Below are positions 32,599 through 48,573 of a stretch of DNA of 64,000 nucleotides, piece by piece. The notes beneath the pieces were generated by a model. That model searched no databases, had not been told where the DNA came from, and was given only the letters and a program-made list of their open reading frames with translations. Location: the NCBI GenBank assembly GCA_965112735.1, contig OZ218954.1, forward strand, positions 1 to 64,000, in the 5' to 3' direction. Both the position numbers and the translations under genes were made by a program. Each line of letters begins with the position of its first letter. Position 1 is the stretch's first letter. Source of the DNA: Phaeosaccion multiseriatum. Lineage: Eukaryota > Ochrophyta, other classes.

Positions 32599-32786
32599 TC
32601 AGAGCGAGAAGGACCATAAGTCAATGGTCGGTGTGTCCTATATTACGTAGATTCTGAGTGGAGGAGAACGTCAGAACGGTGATCTTGGTATAAGGAGAGC
32701 CTAGCAGCAGGGCTTGCAAACGGGTTCCATCCCGCATAATATATCAAGGGTTACCACTTGTCTAAGCGGCTTAGGTCGCTTTTACA
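32587..32786 (+). repeat. Element B 3' LTR
   Basis: This 200-bp repeat is identical to the 5' LTR at 19488-19687, and begins TGTTGGAAGG and ends TTTTACA. It is followed by the second ACGC target copy and the resumed element A pol frame. Confidence 0.97.
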
Positions 32787-33763
32787 ACGCCTTGTTCGGT
32801 CGGCACCCCCCGGTGCCTCTACAGGCGATGCTTCCGGCGCTAGTGGAGGACGGGTCGTTTGCGTCTGCCTCGGCATGGGTTCATGAGCTGCGGGCACGTC
32901 TGGCAGCGGCTGCGGCGGTGGTCAATGGGAGGCGCTGCGACTACCACGGGAGATTGCAGCTGAAGAACGCCTCACGCCGGTGGCCGACGCCCCTGCGACC
33001 CGGAACCAAGGTGATGTTGTATCGTCCTGGTGCCGCCGCCCAGCAAGAAGGGGAAGAACTCGAAGGGCCCCCGTCAGCGCAACTCAAGGCTCTGCAGCAT
33101 TCGTGGGATGGTCCTTATACAGTCTTGCCTTGGCCATCACTGGGGGCCTACTGTGCTCAGCACGGGCGGGTGAGTGAAGAGCACTATCAGGTCATGCAGC
33201 GCAGCGCAGTGTATCTGTCTATGAAACGGGTGCGAGGCAATGGGGTGGAGCAGCTGCAACGGGCGTACCACAGAGACTTGACGAAGCCGTTCGTCGACGG
33301 GGTGAGCGAGCGGCCTTCCGGACTCCCGGAAGGGTTCGCCAGGTACCATATCCGTTGGTGCTCTCCTCAGTGGGCTACCAGCGCAATGCAGGAGCAGCGT
33401 AGCTTAGAGCTGGACGAGGTTAGCGAAGGGAAAGTGCCCCAGCTGGCGAGGATTGTGAAATTTCGCTGGCGCAAGGCCACCGGGCTGCCACTGCGGCGCG
33501 AGTATAACGTGCGGTGGGCGGTGGCGGACGGAGGCACTTTCCAGACCTGGGAATGGGCAGAGTGGTTGCTGGAGCGGGGACACGCCAAGGCCATAGAGGC
33601 ATTCGAAAACGCTCTCCCACACACTGCCCTCAACCCAGGAGTGAATGTCAAAAGAGGGCATAGGTCTAAACGGGAAAGCACGATCCGCCTGCGGCAACAT
33701 GAGAAGTGGGGCAGCGGGCTGGCGCACGAGACGCAATTCTATCGCTCGCATCTCGGCTTTTGA
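32787..33763 (+). pseudogene. Element A pol, 3' part (integrase C-terminus and chromodomain)
   Basis: This resumes the element A pol frame after element B: Ala-Leu-Phe-Gly-Arg-His follows Phe-Tyr exactly where B interrupts it. It encodes the integrase C-terminal region (WPTPLRPGTKVMLYRPG) and a chromodomain-like segment (about 33440-33600, EYNVRWAV...FQTWEWAEWLL), ending at TGA 33761-33763. The frame is intact, so element A pol was uninterrupted until B landed. A GTG/ATG start within the B LTR is accidental. Confidence 0.92.
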
Positions 33764-33801
33764 GGGAGCTGGCGGAAGAAGCGGGGGTGTAGTGAGGGGG
33801 A

Positions 33802-34260
33802 TGTTAGAAGTGGCCTAGTTGGGGTCCCTTGGGGACCCAATCAGTAGTGTAACGGCCGGAAAACGGGCCAACAGACGGTAAATCAGTAATAAATAAAAGG
33901 GAGCGCAGCCTGCGTGTGGGCTGGCTTCCGGGTGCTTGTCTCAGCTTCTGCTTAGCTTCTGCTTGGCTTCTGCTTTCTGCTTGGCTTTAGCTTGGCTTTC
34001 AGTCTAGCTGTCGGTAGTTTCGACACGGCGACAGTGTTGGACAAGAGCAGGAGCACAAGCTTGCCTTCTTGTAAGCGCGCTCGAGGAACCAACGGCAACC
34101 TTTCTTTATTTTTTTTTACTTTAATTACCAAATCGACAACGGTCAGAAGAGCAGGAGCAGCAGCAGCAGGGGGGGGGGGGGGGAGGAGACGGACGACAAA
34201 GAGGAAGTCGATGAAGGCCGTGGGAAGGAAGACACGGAGGCGACGAGGGGCAGGGGAGGC
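33802..34260 (+). repeat. Presumptive element A 3' LTR
   Basis: After the pol stop, a purine run (GTGAGGGGGA) is followed by TGTTAGAAGTGGCC, the expected polypurine-tract/LTR junction. The region contains a stem TTGGGGTCCC/GGGACCCAA, an AT-rich AATAAATAAAAG stretch near 33890 and repeated TTCTGCTTGGC-like motifs. The left LTR of element A is missing, so the right boundary is a guess placed before the neighbouring gene. Its first ten bases equal those of the H hairpins. Confidence 0.5.
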
Positions 34261-34277
34261 GTGTTAAGATCCCTCAT

Positions 34278-39436
<5,159 letters not shown>

Positions 39437-39501
39437 GGTGGGACTATTTCAACCCCACTGGCCCCCCCCATATGTTAGAGCACTTCCCTTTTCAACCCCT
39501 G

Positions 39502-40050
39502 CTGAAAGTCAGTATTATGTCAATGGCCCGAATCCCCTCCCCGTGGCCCGTTCCTCGCTCACCTCCCACGGATAAAGCTAATAGAGACAAGGCTGGCTGC
39601 CAGGCTGGCTTTGGGGTTGCTATTACCTTATCCATGCGGCTACTCCTATCCTAGGTGCAGAGCAACGTTTAAAAAAATTAGCCAGGCCCAGATTGCCCCC
39701 CGGGGCCCACACAAGGGCCTGTTCAACCCCCAGAGCCCCCTGTTCAACCCCACCCAGCACACCATAGACACATTGTAGCCTCATTGCGACAATGGTGGCA
39801 CCATTTCAAACCCACCGGCCCACAGAAGGCACAGTTCTCAACCCTCCCGGGTGTACAGAGGATAGGAAAAGGTAATAGCAACCCCAAAGCCAGCCTGGCA
39901 GCCAGCCTTGTCTCTATTAGCTTTATCCGTGAGCCATCCTAAACGACCAACCTGCTGGGAGGTGAGTGAGAAACGGGCCACGGGCCACGCACGGACCGTT
40001 TCTCACCTTATCTGCCTGGGCCTGGGCCATTGACATAATACTGACTTTCA
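39502..40050. mobile_element. Foldback (inverted-repeat) element 1
   Basis: Outer arms: TGAAAGTCAGTATTATGTC at 39502 and its reverse complement ending at 40050. Inner arms: a segment of about 62 bp at 39569-39630 (GATAAAGCTAATAGAGAC...) matches its reverse complement at about 39863-39927. The centre holds several TTCAACCCC motifs. The inner arm shares the R repeat found at 13163-13240. No coding potential is seen. The element fills the gap between the PMP gene start and the SGNH gene end. Confidence 0.8.
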
Positions 40051-40067
40051 ACACGACTCACGCCGCC

Positions 40068-40316
40068 CTGTCCTTACACAACCAGGCTCTGGGAGAGGAA
40101 CCCGTGCTCCTGACGTGCGTCAGTAGCTCGCGTACCCACCGGGGACAGATCACAAATACAACAGCCTCTTCAACCCCACTGAGCACACCAGCCATAGCTG
40201 CACGCAGCCCAGACTGACACGGTGCCAGTTGTGATCTGTCCCCGGTGGGCACGCGAGCTGCATACGCATGACAGGAGCTCGGGCTGCTCTCTCAGAGCTT
40301 GGTTGTGTAAGGACAG
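40068..40316. mobile_element. Foldback (inverted-repeat) element 2
   Basis: Arms: CTGTCCTTACACAACCA at 40068 pairs with the sequence ending GGTTGTGTAAGGACAG at 40316. A second pair, GTACCCACCGGGGACAGATC (from about 40132) and GATCTGTCCCCGGTGGGCAC, lies further inside. The element starts 18 bp after foldback element 1 and is non-coding. Confidence 0.8.
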
Positions 40317-40414
40317 AGCGGCCAGCAGGCTTGCCCTTGGGTTTAGCTGTATTTCAAGAGTCCTACTGTTGCTACAATGTAAACTGACACCTATCCTCTG
40401 AAGTTAATACACCT

Positions 40415-40503
40415 TGTTAGAAGTCGTACTTTTGCTAGACTGATGCTTCCCGGTCTGAATTCAGTGGATAGGTATCAGTCCAGCAAAAGTACGACTTCTA
40501 ATA
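40415..40503. repeat. Diverged solo hairpin of family H (H5)
   Basis: This is an 89-bp palindrome with the same outer arms as H1-H3 (TGTTAGAAGTCGTACTTTTG) but with a changed loop, several arm mismatches and TAATA in place of the terminal TAACA. It stands alone, without the internal segment, 95 bp downstream of the SGNH gene. It is an older solo copy, comparable to a solo LTR. Confidence 0.85.
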
Positions 40504-40597
40504 AGGCTAGATGTGACAACCTACCAGTAGCTCACAAAGTAATGGAATATTAACACTATCTTAACACCAGGTATGCTACAGCTGCTGCCTACTGAGA

Positions 40598-42445
40598 TTA
40601 TTCGCAGTGTACCGAGACCGAGCGAAGAGTGGCGGCCTCGTTCTCTTCCCCGGGGGGCGGGCTGCAGGCAGAGATGGTCACGCTGAGCCCCCCTATCGCT
40701 GCCTCCTCCGACCCCCCCGGAACAGTGCCTTTGTCACTGCCAGTGCCAGTGCGAGTGGCAAGCATCCATTCTTGCGTGGGCCCGCCAGCCAGGACGCTGC
40801 ACTCCTTCTGCACCCCGTGATACCGCAGGTCGTAGCCGGGCATGTGCCATCGGATGCCATCTGTGTTGTGCCCCCAGAAGCTAAAACCCAACACCTTGCA
40901 CTGCTGGGCAAAGCGCAGCATCAATGGCTGCTCCTGACTTGCTGGAATGGATGTATCTCCAGCCCCCTCATCTCCTTCCTCCCCACAGGTTGGCAGATAC
41001 ACAGCTATTTGACGGTCGAGTCGCGAGGGGTCCTCCTTGCCCCCGTGCTTTTGACCACAGCCCGGGCACGTCACCTCGCAGCCCTGGTCAGCCACGGCCG
41101 GAAGGTCCCAGTTGTACGACATTGTGTAGCCCGATGGTTCCAATACGCTGCGCCACAACACCTCCTCACTGCCCGAGATGCAAGGGAGAGACGGGGGCGT
41201 TATCTCGAACGCCGTGGCCCCACCGCCGTCTACAGCCTTGCCGCTGCCACCCACATGTCTGCCTGTCATGTACTGCAGCAGGATAAGGCGCACCTCCTTG
41301 GAGATCCAGTCGTGCACCAATGCGGTGGGGTGCACACCGCTGGGGGCCAGCCAGACCGACTTTTTGGAGCACAGCTGCTCGCAGCCCACCTCCTTGGCCA
41401 ACACTCCCACTGCGCAAGCTGTGCAGGTGTCGACCACGTGCTGCCCCACGTCGACGACTCCGACGATGTTGGGGTAGGCCTTGATCCGCTGCTGCAGCAA
41501 TTCTAGCACCGTGCGTCGTACTGACACCCTGTGCGGCAGTGCTTCCGAGGCCAGAGAAGTGGTCACCCCACGGCCCTTGAGCCCGCTGCTGGTGGGCCCC
41601 ATCACCTCCAGCTGATAGTCCCAAAGGAATATGAGCACCACGGGAATGGGCTCGGCGCCTGTGCTCTCGCACAAGTGCTGCACCTGCTGCATAAACATGT
41701 CCAGTATGAACATCTCGTCCTGCTTGTGGTTTTCCAGCAGCACGGGGTCGTCCACCGCGCCGCCCAGGGCCTTGACTCTGTTGTCGTCCTGTTTCATGAA
41801 GCCCACGTCGTTAATAGCGTACTCCCAGGTGATAAAGTTGGTGTCGCGGGCCACGAGACTGCTGAACAGCGATGCCGCGTACAAGGTGTTGGTACTTCCA
41901 TGACCCTCCTGCGCCACAGTCACCTCCGGCATTGTGCTGTTGATGCGCCTGCAGTACTGCTCCTCCACGGGCACCTCTGCCCCCGCCGTGGCGGAGCCCC
42001 CCAAGCACGCCAGGCGAATTGGCGTGTCCAGGTACAAGGGAGCAATGGCCCCAACATCGTTTTGGTACCTGGCGTTGAGGGCAGCAGCAGCATCATCCTT
42101 CGCAGCAGAGGCGCGGATGTTGCCGGACGCCTCATCCATCTCCTCCTCCTTGGAGGGGGGGGGGGTTGAGAGGGGCAGGGAGACAGGGTGTAAGCTGCTA
42201 GCGGTCTCAGTTGCATTAAGAGCCGCGGCAACGGCAGGAGCAGCAGCAGGAGCAAAAAACTCTCCAGGCCTCGCTTGCCTGGCGGCCCAAGACGAGCTAA
42301 GAGTCACGGCCGAGTAGAAGACCATCACAGAGGAAACAAAGACAATCCCCAGAGCTACAGTCCGTCCCCGCTCTGCTGGAGGCCTGGCTCTATGTTGGCC
42401 CGGAGCGCCGACAAGGCTATCGCTCTCCAAGTCGCAGGCGTCCAT
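40598..42445 (-). CDS. Type II membrane protein with SGNH/GDSL hydrolase-like domain
   Basis: This is a single-exon gene of 615 residues. A short cytosolic Arg-rich N-terminus is followed by one membrane span (about residues 29-50, VALGIVFVSSVMVFYSAVTL), a low-complexity Ala/Pro stem and a lumenal catalytic domain. SGNH blocks are visible: block I LGGSAT with Ser151, block II Gly181 (EGHGSTN), block III WEYAIND with Asn212, block V SGVHPT with His372. The family cleaves or transfers ester groups, often O-acetyl on glycans. The topology suggests Golgi action on polysaccharide or glycoprotein, which is inference. The C-terminal 200 residues are less recognisable. The start at 42445 gives the membrane anchor; the gene is divergent from the next one, 354 bp away. 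Confidence 0.75.
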   Translation of the reverse strand: MDACDLESDSLVGAPGQHRARPPAERGRTVALGIVFVSSVMVFYSAVTLSSSWAARQARPGEFFAPAAAPAVAAALNATETASSLHPVSLPLSTPPPSKEEEMDEASGNIRASAAKDDAAAALNARYQNDVGAIAPLYLDTPIRLACLGGSATAGAEVPVEEQYCRRINSTMPEVTVAQEGHGSTNTLYAASLFSSLVARDTNFITWEYAINDVGFMKQDDNRVKALGGAVDDPVLLENHKQDEMFILDMFMQQVQHLCESTGAEPIPVVLIFLWDYQLEVMGPTSSGLKGRGVTTSLASEALPHRVSVRRTVLELLQQRIKAYPNIVGVVDVGQHVVDTCTACAVGVLAKEVGCEQLCSKKSVWLAPSGVHPTALVHDWISKEVRLILLQYMTGRHVGGSGKAVDGGGATAFEITPPSLPCISGSEEVLWRSVLEPSGYTMSYNWDLPAVADQGCEVTCPGCGQKHGGKEDPSRLDRQIAVYLPTCGEEGDEGAGDTSIPASQEQPLMLRFAQQCKVLGFSFWGHNTDGIRWHMPGYDLRYHGVQKECSVLAGGPTQEWMLATRTGTGSDKGTVPGGSEEAAIGGLSVTISACSPPPGEENEAATLRSVSVHCE

Positions 42446-42799
42446 TCGCCCCCCCTACTCCTCTCCCCTCCTTCCTCTCGCTCCTGCTGCTGGTGGTGCC
42501 ACTCAGTGCTGCGGTAGTTCACCACCAGTTACGCTGCTGTTCGCCCCCCCTTCTGCATCCTTCTCCCTCCCTTTCTTCTGTACAATTTATTCTATGGTTG
42601 TCAAAAAGTAATGGCTCATCGCCCCTGACCTGATATCCGCCCCTTAGACTTCTTGGTGATCCGTTGGTGCCATCTGTGGAGGAATGATCCTGAAGTTCTC
42701 CTTCGCTCCCTCTTTTCTTCTTCGCTAGTACGATATTGTCACAAAGTGGGAGAGTTCGAGGGGGGGACAGGAGTAGGGAAGGTTCAGGACGAAAGGAGC
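42446..42799. promoter_or_regulatory. Bidirectional intergenic promoter region
   Basis: The 354 bp separate the divergent SGNH-like and ALO-like genes, so both promoters must lie here. An AT-rich TACAATTTATTCTATGG stretch near 42580 is the only local compositional signal; no clear TATA box was identified. Confidence 0.5.
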
Positions 42800-45700
42800 A
42801 TGGGTTGCTGCAACTCAAAGGAGGCCCAGGGCACACAGCAGGGAGGTCCCCCTCATGCAACCGTTGGCGGCGGGCATGACCCCGTCGTATCAGCTTCGCT
42901 GGACCAGTTCTCCGCCACGCAAGGGACTACCCTCGCCGAGGCCAAGCGGGCCTCCATGTCGAGCAACGCTGACAACAACACGAACAGGAAGAAGACGAAG
43001 CTGGAGGAGATGGAGGCGGGTAGGGCGGCGGGCGATTGCTGCTGCCGCAAATGCTACGACAAGAAGGCACACGCCGCTCTCGAGGTGAAGATTCATATGT
43101 ACTATCCTTTCTGTACTGTACCCTGTGTAGAAGAGAGAGAGAGAGAGAACTTGCAGAGTTTGTGGCATAGCACATTCAACCCCCCCCCCCACCACCCCCT
43201 CCTCCAGGCATTTTGCAAGGAAAAAGGCGTGTCGGCAAAGGCTACCCCCGCTGTGGAGGCACTGACTGGAACCACTCTCCTCCCACCAGCAGGTAAAGTT
43301 GTGGCTGAGTTTAGCCCATTGCGAACCTGTCATACGACGTCGTAGAGTGCGAAGGGACGCCCGACCCCTTTGACCCCTCTAGCGCCCCTCGTTACCCTAT
43401 AACCCGTCAGGAGCTGCCGGCAATGACGCATTGGCTGGCAAATCGACCTTTGTGAACTGGGGGGAGACCGTCCGATCCGATGGGCTACAGATCTTCACGC
43501 CCAAGGACGAGGGGGGGGTGGCCAAGATCCTGTCCGAGGCGAGGAAGCAAAGCCCCCCTCCGCAGATCCGATGCCGGACGGCAGGCCACTCCTGGACACC
43601 GGTGTTTGCCGACAGTAACGACTGGGTACGTCATGTTTGCCGAAGGACCGTAGGGGTGCAGGATGGCACTGGATGGTACTGGTGAACAGTGCTATCACAA
43701 GCCCCGAGGAGTTCCTTCCTTTCATGCCTTCCCCCATCTGTTCTCACGCTTTAGGATATGTAGACTGAGAGACTCGCCCGTCCACGCCCCTCCTCTCTCT
43801 CTGTACAGCCCCGTTGTGTAAGCTCCAAGGAGTTCCATCCTTTCTCTGTCTTACGATCCCCTGTACTTTGACATACCGCCCACTGCCATCCCTCCATTCC
43901 TGGCCCTTCGACTCGTGTGTGCGATGACATTAGGTGCTGGACATGCGGAGCCTCAACACCATTCACTGGGACGAGAACAAGCACCCCACGCAGGTATGCA
44001 CTGTACACTGTCTGTCTCTTGATTGCTTCAGGTGCAGCTTCCATCTCGTGGACCTCGATTCGCATTATCGATTGGTGCTAGTGTCTAAGCTAAAGCTGCT
44101 GTAACTGCGACAGATCACGATAGGACCGGGCTGCACGTCGGGGCAGCTCGGAGTGTTCCTCGACAGCAAGGAGAGGGGCAAGTGGAGGGGGATGGGCCTG
44201 CCCGGAGGTGGGTAGAGGGGTTGCGGAGGGATGGCAGTGGATGGGTGGTGGGTGGATGGCAGGGGAAGGGGGGAGTGGGTGTGGGTGGTGGATGGGAGGG
44301 GAAGGGGGAAGTGTCGATGTTCTAATGAAGGCTGCACTTTATCATCTGAAACTCTAAACTTTACAGACGTGGTGCTTGAGGACGTGTGCTACGGAGGCAT
44401 CATCCTCATGGGGTGCCACGGAACGGGCAAGACGGCAACTGTGCCCGACTACTGCACCGCCACTACCGTCATGCGGGCAGACGGGACCATCAAGAGGTGG
44501 GGCAGTCAGACCTAGATAATAGTGGGTGGATGGCAATGGATGGATGGCGGGTGGAAAGTGACTTGCCCGGTGGGGGGGTGATGTTTGTCTGTCCCTTCCT
44601 TGATATCAGATACCCAGTCCATAAGCCCTGTCCTGACACTCTATCCATAAGCCCTGTCCTGACACTCTGTCCATAAGCCCTGTCCTGACACTCTGTCCAT
44701 AAGCCCTGTCCTGACACTCTTATTCATAAGATCTGTCCTGGCACTCTGTCCATAAGCCCTGTCCTGGCACTCTGTCCATAAGCGCTGTCCTGACACTCTG
44801 TCCATAAGCCCTGTCCTGACACTCTGTCCATAAGCCCTGTCCTGACACACTCTGTCCTGACACACTCTGTCCTTCCCCTCCCGAACACTCGTGACACAGG
44901 TACTCCAAGGACTCCGACCCCGCCACCTTCGCTCTCGCCATCCTCTCCTTTGGCCTGCTTGGAGTGCACCTCGACTTTACCCTGCAGGTGGGTTGCTGAT
45001 TTTGGTATCGACTGTTTCTGAGCTGGCCTGGTGGAGTAGCAAGGGTGCGGTGAGGGTTATGCCTCTGTCCTAACACTTGTACTTGTGGTGTGCCTTACCT
45101 TTCTCAGACGAGCGAGGGGCCTTATAGCCTACTCACACATCTCTCCCCCCACCCCACCCCCGACTTCACCCACCCCCATCCCCCTGTCCCCCCACCTCCT
45201 GCTCCTCCCCTCCCCCCTGCCCACCCCCACCCCCTACTCCTGCCCACTTTACCGCCCCCCCCCCGTCCCCATTTCCTCCTCCCTCCTCCACCTCCGCCTC
45301 CTCTCCTCCCCATCTGCCGCCACCCCTCCCCCCTCCTCGATTCATAGCTCGACGACAGCCGCACCGCCGTAGAAGTCACAGATGCCAAGCCGGAGAACAA
45401 CACGCTGTTCCTGCCCCTCGGAGTTTCCCCCACGGCCTCCAACAACCCCTTAAAGGCCCTCTACGACAGCGTCTACGCCCTTGAGGTATTGCCTTAGCTA
45501 CCTATATGCCTCTCATATGCCTGTCCGCCATTGACCTCACCCTTTCTCCCTGAAGGTCGTTTTGGCTGCCTGACTGACTCTGTGATCTACTACGTACCTG
45601 CCTTTCTTTTTGAAGGTGTTTTGGCTGCCCGGAAACTCTCTCCGCGTCACCAAGCCGTTCAGGTGAAGTGATAAATCGATTGCTGACAAATTCATATCCA

Positions 45701-48541
45701 TCAATCAACACTTAACCCTAAGTATGTCGACCCTGGATCATGCATTGTATCATAACGTCCACTAAACTAGACTCAAAACTGTAACTGTCATTGTCACAGG
45801 CCCTTCGCGAAGCAGGAGTGGGACCCCTACAAGGACAACCTCGTGGTCAAGACCTTCAAGCGCACCGGAAGGTCAGTGCGTTAACGGGGGGGGCTCTGAG
45901 GGGTGTTAACGGGAGTTAGTGTCAGGCCGAAGATGTGCGGCCCTATCCTACCCTTGCCCTACCCTGTCATACCCTACCCTACCCTACCCTTCCATACCCT
46001 TGCCCTACCCTGCCATACCCTACTCTACCCTACCCTTGCCCTACCCTTCTCTTCCCTTCCATACCCCATCCTATCCTACCCTACCCTGTCCTACCATACC
46101 CTGCCGTGCCCCGCCCTCTACCCTACCCCATCCCATCTCAACCTGTACCCGTACCCTTTCCTTCCGTTAACCCCCCCTTAATCCTGCTTAACCTCGTTCC
46201 TCAGACCCGTGCCCAGAGACAACGACGGCTTCTTCGGCATCGGAGCGGGCAAGTCTTCCCTCTGTATACATCGCTCTCCCTCTGTTTCACTCTCTTCGCC
46301 CCCCTTTCCCTTGTTTCTCTCTCAACCCTCCCTCTTCGTCCCTTCCTCTCTCTCTCGCACCTTCCCCTCACCCCTGTCTCTCTTGCGCTCTATCTCTCCC
46401 TCTCTCTTGCATGCCCCCCCCGCCCCTCTCTCTCCCTCTCAAATACACACACCCTCCCCCACTCCTCTCCTGTGCAGGCAAATCTTCTCGGTTTGATGAG
46501 AATTTTGCGCTCCCGGATTTCCTCAAGGTTAACCTCGGAGGGGCGGGCGTGGCTCTGATGGAGAAGTAAGTGGGAGGCTTGCACTTGTTGTCAGCCCATC
46601 ATGCTTGTAGGCAGTCGGGTCGCGTGCCCGCTCGACGAGATGACCTAAGCCTTGACCTCCAGCCCTATCTCATGTATTACGCCTTAACCTCCACATTAAC
46701 GGCCCTTGTAACCATTTTCCCCCTTAACGCCCGCTAAACCCCACATCCCCCGAAGGTTTGGCGATGACCCCTCCTTAGTGGCCTTCTACGCAGACAACGC
46801 CCTCAAGGCCTTCGATCCCGTGAGTAGAGGCGCAGTTGTAGTGTCAGTTTCAGTTTTGTCAACTCCCCAAGGGGTCGATATCGATATCGACATTGGGTCT
46901 TGGGACTCATTCATCGATGTTGGCGAAGGTCTTATGAGCTGAACTGACTGGGCAGTAGCTTAGTGCTGCTTGCTTTCATAGGACCGTAGTGTGCGTCCCA
47001 GTGCTTGCATAGGTAGGGCGGAGGGCCATGTGTGTGTGGGTCTCGATGGTCTCGCTCAACGGTCTCGCTCAACGGTCTCGCTCAACGGGCCAACGCCGTC
47101 CCTCGGAGGGGGGGCACTTGCGTGTACTGTCAATGATAAGATGTGTGGATGTGTGTGTGCGTGTGTGTGTGTGTGTGACCAAAGAGTTTTCCATCTGCTC
47201 TCGCTTTCTCCTCTCTCTCTGTGTGTCTCTCTTTCCCTGCCTTCCTCTCCGTGTCTCCCTCTCTGCCTCTCTTCGAGATCCTGTTTCTCTCTGCACTCAC
47301 TCACTGACTGATATTCTTCTCTACCAAGTAGTACTGAATGACTGATAAAGTAAACTCTTCACTGCATCCGATGGGCGGGCTCCCTGACGTACTGACTGAC
47401 TGTCTGACTGACTGACTGCCTGACATTGATGCCATCCTCTCTTCACTGACGTAGGTGGGCAAGCTAAGCGGCAGCAAGACGTACGACACCTCACTCGTTC
47501 AAGCGATCCACTGGATGAAGTACATTACCGACGGTTTCAAGGTGAGGCACCGAGTGCACAACTCGCTTACATATGCTAAAATGCTCAGATGCTTTGAGAT
47601 GGCATGACCATAACCATGGTATAGAGAGTTAATACCCTTCCCCTTTTTAGAGTGTCTCTCAGCTGCTCAGATCGTTGTTGTTGGTGGTGGTGGTGGGGGG
47701 GGGGGGTGGTGAATACAGCAGCGACTGATGGCCCTTGCGACTTCCTTCCGTGCTCACTCGACTTCCTTCCGTGCTCACTCGACTTCCTTCCGTGCTCACT
47801 CGACTTCCTTCCGTGCTCACTCGACTTCCTTCCGTGCTCAGCGAGGGTGGGTCGTGCTCTCCTCTCTCTCTGCTTACGCTGTTCTCTCTCTCTGCTTACG
47901 CTCTTCTCTCTCGCTGCCCCTCTTTCTCTCGTTCTCTTCCTCCTTCGCCCTGTCACTCTCTGCCTTTCTCTCACTCTCTCGCTCGCTCTCTCTCCTCTCT
48001 CCCCGCCCCCCTCTCTTGCTGTCTCCTGTCTCCCAACTGGCGTACACCACAGGTGTCGGATGTGGAGGTGTGCATCTTGGCGGATGACGATTTCACCAAC
48101 ATCTACAAGGCGTGGGCCCAGTGCATTGCAATCACAAAGCGCACTCTTGATGAGGGCAATGTGTTGCCCCTCAATGTGGCCATGGAGTTCAGGTGGGTTG
48201 GAAATGTACTTCGGTCCTGACACCAGGTGGTGGATTGTGAAGGGTTAGCTTTTGAGCTTGAGTTCATTGGGCGGGCCCACCCCACCTTTTGTCTTTCATG
48301 CAAGGCCACCCCCGGCTTTCTTTCGACGCACGATATCGCTGTCCATATCTTGGGTAATTGACTAGAGGCCAACGAACTGAAACTGAACTGACCCGGCCCC
48401 CCACCCCACCACGATGTGCTGATCACGTGACTGACTGTGTACCTTTTGCTCCGCCCCCCTCTGCCCTCCTCCCTGCTCCTTCTTCTTCTCCACCCCTTCC
48501 TCCTCCTCTCTCCTCTCCTCAAACTTGTTCTCTCCTCCTTT

Positions 48542-48573
<32 letters not shown>

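Larger units (their letters stand above)
19488..32786 (+). mobile_element. Complete nested Ty3/Gypsy LTR retrotransposon (element B), 13.3 kb
   Basis: Two 200-bp LTRs (19488-19687 and 32587-32786), identical as far as I can read, begin TGTTGGAAGG and end TTTTACA. The element sits inside element A pol, flanked by a 4-bp direct repeat ACGC (19484-19487 and 32787-32790), the size usual for Ty3/Gypsy. Internally it carries gag, then in the same frame (after one UGA and a palindromic insertion) pol with protease, RT, RNase H, exonuclease, integrase and a C-terminal chromodomain-like segment. That makes it chromovirus-like, unusually long, and with very short LTRs. Identical LTRs imply very recent insertion. 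No convincing tRNA primer-binding site was found right after the left LTR. A TGGTGAGGATATCC stretch lies about 20 bp in, farther than usual. Confidence 0.95.

Noticed and set aside
32714-32790. Independent gene starting at 32714
   Set aside because: The start lies in the element B LTR; the real frame is the continuation of element A pol from 32791.
45950-46140. CCCTA-rich stretch resembling telomere repeat
   Set aside because: It is an irregular CCCTA/CCCTT pentamer within an intron of the ALO-like gene, not CCCTAA, and does not lie at a chromosome end.
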